Part shown: one piece after another, positions 6,565 through 11,656 of the stretch | Numbering within the stretch: the stretch's first letter is position 1 | How the letters are laid out: each line of letters opens with the position of its first letter | Assembly: GCA_037442385.1 (NCBI GenBank) | Contig: JBBIQJ010000068.1 | Location: 1 to 11,656 of the forward strand | Direction: 5' to 3' | DNA length: 11,656 bases | From: LDYB01 sp037442385 | GTDB taxonomy: Bacteria > Armatimonadota > Fimbriimonadia > Fimbriimonadales > GBS-DC | Program-made: the position numbers and the translations under genes | The notes under the pieces: generated by a model | Told to the model about the DNA's origin: nothing | The model's database searches: none | The model's input: only the letters and a program-made list of their open reading frames with translations

Positions 6565-7959
6565 TCACACGATTCGCGGCATCACGCCTGCGGGGTCAAA
6601 CGCCTGCTTGAGCGCCTGCATCAGCCTGCGCTCACCTTCGGAGAGCGGCATAGGAGGCAGCTCTGCGCGGGGATCTTCTGCCCAGCTTAAAACGCGCCAG
6701 CGAAACGCCGTGTGGCGCAACCGCTCAGTCAGAAACGGCAACGGCTCCACGCTCTCGCCCCACAGGTAGACCACACCGCTCCCCGCATGCGCTAGCATCG
6801 AGACGCCCGGACGCGACCACTGTACCATCGCTTCCGCCACCTCGTTAGGGCGCATCAGCAGCTGGAGCATGAACTTGTGCATGCGTGGCGCAAGCGCGTT
6901 CTGGAGCGATTCCAGCATCGCTGGCTTCACAGGTTCGGCGGGGTAGCCCTGCGTCCGCAACCACTCCCTCTGCCAGCGCACGCCTTCTGAACGCCCCGAA
7001 AGCTCGATAAGCACAAACGGGCGCGAGGCGACAGGCTCCGTTCGCACCTCAACCTCGGTCTCTGGCTCAGGCAGGGTTTGCACGGCTTCCTCGTAGACGA
7101 CGGGAGGGGGCGGCGTCAGCACGCCTGCTGCGGACGCCCGAATCAGGGACGCACGCGGCGTTGTGCCATGCTCGGTCGGGACAGTCGCGCACGACTCGTG
7201 TACCGCAGCTCCGTAAGCCGTCAGCGACTCCCCCGCAAAGGCGACCACGGTGATACCGTCGGGTTGCAGGGGCGCGCTCATTAGGTGCGCCAGTGTTGGC
7301 TCCAGCGCGTCCCATGTGCTGAACCAGCCGACCGCTTCAAACGCAGGGGGCAGGGGCGCAACCTTGAGCGTGATTTCGGTCAGGACCGCCAGCGTGCCCC
7401 ACGCCCCGCAGAGCAGGCGATGAATATCGTAGCCCGCCACGCTCTTGACGACCTTCGCCCCACTGCGAAACACCACACCGTCGCCCCGCACTGCGCGCAC
7501 CTGCAGGAGCCTGTCGCGCGGCGTGCCGTGCCGATAGCGCCATGAACCCGAACGATTGCTCGACACAATCCCCCCAATTGTTGCCTGTTCGGGCAGGGGC
7601 CCATTCCACGGCAGGTACTGCCTGTGCTGGCTCAGGAGCTGTTGCGTCTCGGCAAGCGTTGTGCCCGCCCGCACGGTCAGCACGAGGTCTTCGGGCGCGT
7701 AGTCCACCACGCCTTTCAGCCGTTGCGTGGAGAGCAGCCACCACGCTTCATCGGGCGGCTCCAGCAAGCTCAGCGCGGTGCCGCCGCCCGCAATTACGAA
7801 GGGAAAATGCGCCTTCGCCGCGTATTCCACCAGCGCGGCGACCTCCGCCTCGCTCTGGGGTGCAACGACTGTCGCCGGCGAGCGACTTCCCAGGCGATGC
7901 TCAGGGGCGCAGGGAAGCATGCCCGCATTCCCCACGATGGCATGCAGACCTTCAATCAT
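6565..7959 (-). CDS. FAD-binding oxidoreductase, GlcE-like (glycolate oxidase subunit type)
   Basis: This 464-residue flavoprotein has the PCMH-type FAD-binding domain at about 25-205: PATVVAPQSEAEVAALV, the FAD-loop IAGGGTAL (57-64), EQATIGGIVSSN (124-135), and VVKSVAGYD...GAWGTLAVLTEITLKVAPLP. This order matches the GlcE subunit of glycolate oxidase, which oxidises glycolate to glyoxylate together with GlcD and the iron-sulfur subunit GlcF. The end, FDPAGVMPRIV, matches the usual C-terminus. It is longer than a typical GlcE because of a Pro/Glu/Val-rich stretch at about 255-312 that looks like an inserted flexible linker. No glcD or glcF is adjacent. The start overlaps the epimerase stop by 8 bp, so the two genes are translationally coupled. 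The actual 2-hydroxyacid substrate is an inference. Confidence 0.85.
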   Translation of the reverse strand: MIEGLHAIVGNAGMLPCAPEHRLGSRSPATVVAPQSEAEVAALVEYAAKAHFPFVIAGGGTALSLLEPPDEAWWLLSTQRLKGVVDYAPEDLVLTVRAGTTLAETQQLLSQHRQYLPWNGPLPEQATIGGIVSSNRSGSWRYRHGTPRDRLLQVRAVRGDGVVFRSGAKVVKSVAGYDIHRLLCGAWGTLAVLTEITLKVAPLPPAFEAVGWFSTWDALEPTLAHLMSAPLQPDGITVVAFAGESLTAYGAAVHESCATVPTEHGTTPRASLIRASAAGVLTPPPPVVYEEAVQTLPEPETEVEVRTEPVASRPFVLIELSGRSEGVRWQREWLRTQGYPAEPVKPAMLESLQNALAPRMHKFMLQLLMRPNEVAEAMVQWSRPGVSMLAHAGSGVVYLWGESVEPLPFLTERLRHTAFRWRVLSWAEDPRAELPPMPLSEGERRLMQALKQAFDPAGVMPRIV

Positions 7960-9016
7960 CGCCGTTCAACATCTGGCGCAGGGCGACGCCCAGCCCAGGC
8001 GAATCGTTCGGCACAACACGCCCCGCCTCCAGCGATGCCCCTACAAACGGGTCGTCCACGAGGTTCAGATGGCTGTCTAAGTCCAGAGAGTCCGCTAAGG
8101 GGCTAATCTGAGCGGCGGCGGTGATGGCTAAGCTGCTGTCCGAATAACAGCCGTACATTACCTTCAAGCCGAGCGCCTGCGCAGTATGCACCATCCGTAT
8201 CGCCTCGCTGGGGCCGCCGCATTTCATCAGTTTGATGTTGATGCCGTGAACGCGGTCGGCGAGGCGTACCACATCGCGCGAATCGAAACAGCTCTCATCT
8301 ACAAAGAGGGGCAAAGGCGACTGGCGATACAGTTCGGGCAGGAGGTCTTCTTGCCCGCGTGGCAGGGGTTGCTCCACATACTCCACGCCGCGCTCCGCCA
8401 GCCAGCGACACATTTCAATCGCGTTTGGCAGGTTCCAGCCGCCGTTAGCGTCCACACGGATGGCGACACCTGCGGGAGTTTCGGCGCGCACGGCTTCGAA
8501 CATCGCTTTATCCGCCTCAATCCCTTCTGGGCTACCGAGTTTGACCTTGAGCGAGCGCGCATGAGTCAGTTCAAGCCAGTCGCGCACGCGCTGGCGCGCC
8601 ACTTCAGGCGGGTTGATGCCTATCGTTACGGAGGTGGGTACAATTCGCTCGCGCGAGAGTCCCAGGATCTGCCACACGGGCAGCCCTGCCCGCTTGCCCA
8701 GCCAGTCCCACAGGGCGATATCGATAGCGCATCGCGCAGCGGAGGGGATATGATGCGCTTTCAGCGTGGTTTCTATCAACTCCCGCTGGAGGGGGTGATA
8801 GTCTTGCAGAATCGCACGCGCCTGCTCCAGCCCCTGCAGAATCGTTTCGGTGGTCTGCCGGTGGTCGCCGATGCCAAAAGGCGACGCCTCGCCCCAGCCT
8901 TCTCTCCCGTCGGCTTCCACTCGCACCCACACATTCTGGGTTTGGGCTGTCGTGCCGCGGCTGATGGTCAGAGGGAACCGCTTGTTCACTGTGAAAGTCG
9001 CCCACGCCAGTTGCAT
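7952..9016 (-). CDS. Dipeptide epimerase (L-Ala-D/L-Glu type), enolase superfamily
   Basis: This 354-residue enzyme epimerises the second residue of a dipeptide, typically L-Ala-D-Glu to L-Ala-L-Glu in murein peptide recycling. It has the enolase capping domain (1-about 120) and a barrel. Visible catalytic elements are KVK at 157-159 (K159 as base), the Mg2+ ligands D189 (VDANGGW), E215 (VEQPL) and D240 (VDES), and a second lysine K262 (NIKLMKCGG). The DLD motif at 312-314 matches the DxD that holds the substrate amino group in known dipeptide epimerases and favours this over other muconate-lactonizing-enzyme relatives. Exact dipeptide specificity cannot be told. The ATG at 9016 has a weak AGG upstream. 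It is the first gene of a minus-strand operon and diverges from the tRNA gene. Confidence 0.9.
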   Translation of the reverse strand: MQLAWATFTVNKRFPLTISRGTTAQTQNVWVRVEADGREGWGEASPFGIGDHRQTTETILQGLEQARAILQDYHPLQRELIETTLKAHHIPSAARCAIDIALWDWLGKRAGLPVWQILGLSRERIVPTSVTIGINPPEVARQRVRDWLELTHARSLKVKLGSPEGIEADKAMFEAVRAETPAGVAIRVDANGGWNLPNAIEMCRWLAERGVEYVEQPLPRGQEDLLPELYRQSPLPLFVDESCFDSRDVVRLADRVHGINIKLMKCGGPSEAIRMVHTAQALGLKVMYGCYSDSSLAITAAAQISPLADSLDLDSHLNLVDDPFVGASLEAGRVVPNDSPGLGVALRQMLNGDD

Positions 9017-9059
9017 AGCCTGCCGATTCGACGCTTTGCTCGGATCTCCTGTCTCGCGG

Positions 9060-9065
9060 TATAAT
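9060..9065 (+). promoter_or_regulatory. -10 box (TATAAT) of the tRNA-Arg promoter
   Basis: A perfect TATAAT lies 10 bases before the mature tRNA. A weak -35 candidate, TTGCTC at 9036-9041, is 18 bp upstream. The start would be near 9072. On the opposite strand the same AT-rich patch reads TAAAAT (9069-9064), a possible -10 for the epimerase operon, with TTGAGC (9090-9085) as a weak -35 inside the tRNA D-arm. Confidence 0.7.
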
Positions 9066-9075
9066 TTTAGGGCGC

Positions 9076-9151
9076 GCCCCCGTAGCTCAATGGATAGAGC
9101 AGCGGCCTTCTAAGCCGTTGGTTGTGGGTTCGAGTCCCGCCGGGGGCGCCA
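9076..9151 (+). tRNA. tRNA-Arg, anticodon TCT
   Basis: A full cloverleaf can be folded. The acceptor stem GCCCCCG (9076-9082) pairs with CGGGGGC (9141-9147). The D-stem is GCTC/GAGC (9085-9088, 9097-9100). The anticodon stem GCGGC/GCCGT (9102-9106, 9114-9118) has one G-U pair. The loop CTTCTAA carries anticodon TCT at 9109-9111, which reads AGA. The T-stem GTGGG/CCCGC closes the loop TTCGAGT. The discriminator is G9148, and CCA is encoded at 9149-9151. The gene lies 30 bp before rlmN. Confidence 0.97.
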
Positions 9152-9166
9152 GTGGCTCAAGTCAGG

Positions 9167-9172
9167 TACAAT
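9167..9172 (+). promoter_or_regulatory. Putative -10 box (TACAAT) of rlmN
   Basis: TACAAT ends 9 bases before ATG 9182, so an mRNA started from it would have almost no leader. No Shine-Dalgarno sequence is seen. No -35 box is evident, and read-through from the tRNA promoter is an alternative. Confidence 0.45.
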
Positions 9173-9181
9173 TCCTCTACC

Positions 9182-10261
9182 ATGCAAAAAGTCCCCATCG
9201 TTGGCATGCGCACGGACGCATTACGGGCGTGGGTCGTGGAAACGCTCCACGAGCCTGCCTATCGCGGAAACCAGATAGCCGATTGGGTCTATCGCAAAGC
9301 GGTGGACTCCTTTGAGGCGATGACAAACCTGCCCGCTCGTATGCGCGCCACGCTTGCCGAAGTGGCTGTGGTATCGCCCAACCAGATAGACCAGATTCAG
9401 CGCTCCAGCGATGGGGTGGTGAAGTGCCTGCTGAAACTGGCCGACGAAAACGAGGTGGAGTGCGTCTTACTGCCTTACGAAGACCGCGTTTCGGTGTGTC
9501 TGTCCACGCAGGTGGGCTGCGCGATGGGCTGTCGGTTTTGCGCCACGGCGCAGGGCGGCTACACACGCAACCTTTCTGCGGGGGAAATTGTGGACCAGCT
9601 GCTCCATCTGCAACAGCGCAGCTCAGAGCGAATCACCCATGTGGTGCTGATGGGGATGGGCGAGCCGTTGCTTAATCTGGAGGCGGTGGTAGAGGCGATT
9701 CACCTGATTCACGAGGAGGTGGGCATCAGCATGCGCCGAATCACTCTCTCGACGGTGGGGATTGTGCCCCAAATTTATACCCTTGCCGAGTATCAGCTGC
9801 CGATTACGCTGGCGATTTCGCTCCATGCGCCCGATGACGAGACCCGCAACCGCATTATGCCCGTCAACCGCAAATGGGGGGTAGACGAGTTGATTCAGGC
9901 GGCACGCGACTATTTTGAGACGACAGGGCGCCGTATCACTTTCGAGTACCTACTGCTGGAAGGGGTGAACGATACCCCTGCGCACGCGCATCAGCTCGCG
10001 GCAAAGCTGAGAGGATTTCCATGCCTGGTGAATCTAATCCCATTCAACTATGTACCGACTCCAGAAAACTTCCAGCGCCCGTCGGCGGAGCGGGTGCGCG
10101 CCTTTCGCGAGATTCTGGAGCGTTCGGGGATTGAGGTGACTCAGCGCAAAGAGCGCGTGCACGATATCGATGCGGCGTGCGGCCAGCTGCGAGGCAAACA
10201 CCGGGGTAAGCCTATCCCCTTACGGCTTGCCAGTCCAGCGGCTCACCGCCTCACGGGCTAA
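9182..10261 (+). CDS. rlmN: Dual-specificity 23S rRNA/tRNA adenine-C2 methyltransferase (radical SAM)
   Basis: This 359-residue enzyme methylates C2 of A2503 in 23S rRNA and of A37 in some tRNAs, using a methyl-cysteine radical mechanism. The iron-sulfur cluster motif CAMGCRFC is at C113, C117 and C120. The two mechanism cysteines are C106 and C333 (DIDAACGQLRGK). E93, in the position of the E. coli base, and the SAM-binding MGMGEPLLN (about 157-165) are present. Length is normal for the family. The start is ATG 9182: the frame stays open 20 codons upstream, but those lie in the tRNA and its spacer. The residues before DIDAACGQL read VH where relatives usually have a Gly-Asp type pair, a small change beside the catalytic loop. 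The last 42 bp overlap the convergent RseB-like gene. Confidence 0.96.
   Translation: MQKVPIVGMRTDALRAWVVETLHEPAYRGNQIADWVYRKAVDSFEAMTNLPARMRATLAEVAVVSPNQIDQIQRSSDGVVKCLLKLADENEVECVLLPYEDRVSVCLSTQVGCAMGCRFCATAQGGYTRNLSAGEIVDQLLHLQQRSSERITHVVLMGMGEPLLNLEAVVEAIHLIHEEVGISMRRITLSTVGIVPQIYTLAEYQLPITLAISLHAPDDETRNRIMPVNRKWGVDELIQAARDYFETTGRRITFEYLLLEGVNDTPAHAHQLAAKLRGFPCLVNLIPFNYVPTPENFQRPSAERVRAFREILERSGIEVTQRKERVHDIDAACGQLRGKHRGKPIPLRLASPAAHRLTG
10205..10231. other. Hairpin across the convergent rlmN/RseB-like gene ends
   Basis: GGTAAGCC (10205-10212) and GGCTTGCC (10224-10231) pair with one G-U around an 11-base loop that contains the stop codon of the minus-strand lipoprotein gene. There is no T-tract on either side, so it is at best an atypical bidirectional transcription end or a stabilising 3' stem. 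Confidence 0.3.
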
Positions 10262-11239
10262 TTCGGGCTGAACTTCGCCAACAATCACAATACCCCATCC
10301 GTCGGCACGGCGTGCTGTAACCACCACGCCCCGTCTATCTGAGCCTACCAGAGGCGATTGTTCCGCGATAGGCACTAATCCACATCCGGGCGGCGCGAAA
10401 AAGACGCTGAGCTCGTCCAGACCGTTGGAATACAGCGCACAAAGGCTTAGTTGCTTCGAACCACATGGGCAGGTACGGCGCATCGCGCTGATGAGATGGT
10501 AGCCAGGCGGCGGAACGAACGCTTTTAGGCGCGCTTTGTCTTCTTCTGTGAGGGGCGCGCTCACAACCCGCTCAACCTGCCAATCTTCAGGTGGCTCTGG
10601 CATGGAGGGTATGGGGACGGCTGAGGAAAGGGGTTGAATCTGGGTTCGCGTTTCGTCACCCATCACGCGCCCCCACATGTCCAGCACCGTGATGCGTCCG
10701 ATCTGTGGCTCGCCCTGCGCTTGAATCCAGTAGCGGCGCTTTGTAAAGCCGCCGGGCACAGAAGCCTCCACAATCACCCAGTCTTGCCCTCGTGCCTGTT
10801 CACGCCCCACAACGCGCAAACGCGCCTGCTGGGCGAAAAGCTTCGCAATCTGCTCACAACCCGCCTTATCGGGTGCGCGCGGAATAATCCGACAGCGCGA
10901 CTGCGAAGGATACCAGTGAATAACTGCCTCAGGAGTTAAAAAGATGGTCGGATAAAACGCCTTGCCGCCAACCATGCAGCTTGTGGCGGAGCGCTCGGTC
11001 ATACGCACAAAATCGGGGTGGAGACGCTCGTACTCGATCACTTTGGGGAGTTCCCCGTCGTCTGTGGAGAGGATAATCTGCATCTTGCACGGGGATTGAG
11101 AGTCGTCAAGGATGGCTTGAATCCAGCGCTGTTCCTGTGGCGAGCGACTGGGTGTGCCAGCCTGCTGCAGGGCGGGCTGGCATCCCCACAGCCCCACACT
11201 GAGCAAGAACCCCATGAGCCACCATCTACCGGATATCAT
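10220..11239 (-). CDS. RseB/MucB-like lipoprotein, partner of an anti-sigma factor
   Basis: This 339-residue protein has a lipoprotein signal with lipobox LWGC (Cys20) after a hydrophobic run. I assign it to the RseB/MucB type from its order of parts. An N-terminal LolA/RseB-like beta domain covers about 40-205. A smaller C-terminal domain starts near 220, with FVPPPGYHLIS (about 241-251), LYSNGLDELSVFF (269-281), and GWGIVIVGEVQPELAREAV near the end; these resemble the MucB/RseB C-terminal pattern. In proteobacteria RseB binds RseA and blocks release of the sigma factor. Beyond the lipid cysteine there are eight others (51, 88, 116, 128, 257, 259, 267, 286), unusual for RseB. The start is ATG 11239, only 4 bp after the anti-sigma stop; an upstream frame to 11317 lies in that gene. 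Confidence 0.76.
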   Translation of the reverse strand: MISGRWWLMGFLLSVGLWGCQPALQQAGTPSRSPQEQRWIQAILDDSQSPCKMQIILSTDDGELPKVIEYERLHPDFVRMTERSATSCMVGGKAFYPTIFLTPEAVIHWYPSQSRCRIIPRAPDKAGCEQIAKLFAQQARLRVVGREQARGQDWVIVEASVPGGFTKRRYWIQAQGEPQIGRITVLDMWGRVMGDETRTQIQPLSSAVPIPSMPEPPEDWQVERVVSAPLTEEDKARLKAFVPPPGYHLISAMRRTCPCGSKQLSLCALYSNGLDELSVFFAPPGCGLVPIAEQSPLVGSDRRGVVVTARRADGWGIVIVGEVQPELAREAVSRWTGKP

Positions 11240-11243
11240 CGTT

Positions 11244-11656
11244 TTACTCACCTCCGCTCGATAACGCCAGGTGCAGGTTGACCGCCTCGGTGTGAGGCGC
11301 CCAGTCAAGGTGGGCACGGTAGAACGGCTCTACATCCAGCTGCGTGATTGCGGGTGGGGGTACAGGATGGCTCCACCACTGCCAGAATGCCACCAGCGCC
11401 AGCCCTGCGGCTGCCGAACCGACCAGCGCGTACGCCCGACGCGGAAACCTCCAGCGTTTACGATGCAGACGCGCTTGCACGCCCTGCCAGAGGGCTTCTG
11501 TGGGCACGGACGGCGCCCAGTGCTGAAGGAGTTCAGGGACCTGTTCTAAACGGCGGCATTCGGCGCGGCACGACTCGCACGCCTCAAGGTGCGCTTCGAC
11601 CTCTCGCGCGGTCGTCGGCTCCAGGTTCTGCTCCAGATAGTCTGCCAGTTGCTTCC
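11244..11656 (-). CDS. Zinc-finger anti-sigma factor, N-terminus outside the window
   Basis: The frame is open from the right edge to TAA at 11246-11244, with 136 residues visible. The cytoplasmic part carries the anti-sigma zinc-finger motif H-x3-C-x2-C (H22, C26, C29 of the visible residues; another Cys at 33). A basic stretch RKRWRFPRR precedes a transmembrane helix at about 74-94, and a short external tail of about 40 residues follows. This architecture belongs to the ZAS anti-sigma factors that hold an ECF sigma factor at the membrane. Only a few N-terminal residues should be missing. The next gene, an RseB-like lipoprotein, supports an RseA-like role. The cognate sigma gene is expected just beyond the right edge. 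An internal GTG at 11507 is not the start, because the zinc motif lies before it. Confidence 0.88.
   Translation of the reverse strand, partial: KQLADYLEQNLEPTTAREVEAHLEACESCRAECRRLEQVPELLQHWAPSVPTEALWQGVQARLHRKRWRFPRRAYALVGSAAAGLALVAFWQWWSHPVPPPAITQLDVEPFYRAHLDWAPHTEAVNLHLALSSGGE
11247..11255 (-). promoter_or_regulatory. Strong ribosome binding site (GGAGGTGAG) of the RseB-like gene
   Basis: GGAGGTGAG lies 7 bases before ATG 11239, within the last codons of the anti-sigma gene. It fixes the lipoprotein start and favours efficient independent initiation on the shared mRNA. Confidence 0.85.

Noticed and set aside
8186..9064. Plus-strand open frame of 292 codons
   Set aside because: It is antisense to the dipeptide epimerase, whose catalytic residues are all intact. 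No recognisable motif is present.
9122..9181. 20-codon N-terminal extension of rlmN
   Set aside because: It would start inside the tRNA T-arm; ATG 9182 gives the normal family length.
9017..9181. tRNA-linked integration site for a mobile element
   Set aside because: No integrase, no duplicated tRNA 3' end and no compositional change are visible near the tRNA gene.
11240..11317. 26-codon N-terminal extension of the RseB-like lipoprotein
   Set aside because: It lies in another frame of the anti-sigma gene. The ATG at 11239 has a perfect ribosome site and begins the lipoprotein signal.

Overview
The window is gene-dense bacterial chromosome with fairly high GC (roughly 60% by eye). It holds ten protein-coding genes and one tRNA. 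Two of the genes run off the window edges. No intergenic gap exceeds about 80 bases. I see no insertion sequence, integrase, CRISPR array or phage gene, and base composition looks even throughout. Several promoters have a strong -10 box (TATAAT, TACAAT or TTTAAT) very close to the start codon, often with no Shine-Dalgarno sequence. Other genes have a near-perfect GGAGG(T). Gene content and style remind me of Armatimonadota or another deep-branching, possibly thermophilic lineage, but no gene here fixes the taxonomy.

Left part (1-2177, minus strand). In transcription order this is a probable four-gene operon: a short SelB-type winged-helix protein, an orphan proton-channel subunit of NAD(P) transhydrogenase (PntAB/alpha-2), a secreted/membrane FHA-domain protein, and a glycine-rich membrane protein that leaves the window. 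Diverging from it (2255-4021, plus) is an exported TlpA/thioredoxin-fold protein with a long beta-rich N-terminal part.

Middle (4070-9016). An orphan D12-family adenine-specific DNA methyltransferase (plus) has its own extended -10 promoter. It converges with, and overlaps by 18 bp, a minus-strand operon of three tightly spaced genes: a dipeptide epimerase of the enolase superfamily, a GlcE-like FAD-binding oxidoreductase, and an exported alpha/beta-hydrolase esterase. The epimerase gene diverges from a tRNA-Arg(TCT) gene that lies just before rlmN (plus).

Right part (10220-11656, minus). A zinc-finger anti-sigma factor (start outside the window) sits 4 bp before a lipoprotein that I read as RseB/MucB-like. 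The pair looks like the anti-sigma half of an ECF sigma-factor envelope-stress operon, with the sigma gene expected just beyond the right edge. The lipoprotein gene overlaps the end of rlmN by 42 bp in convergent orientation.

The most unusual items are the stand-alone SelB-like winged-helix protein in front of an isolated pntAB, the cysteine-rich RseB-like lipoprotein, and the compact promoter region of the DNA methyltransferase. I found no clear-cut new multi-gene system.
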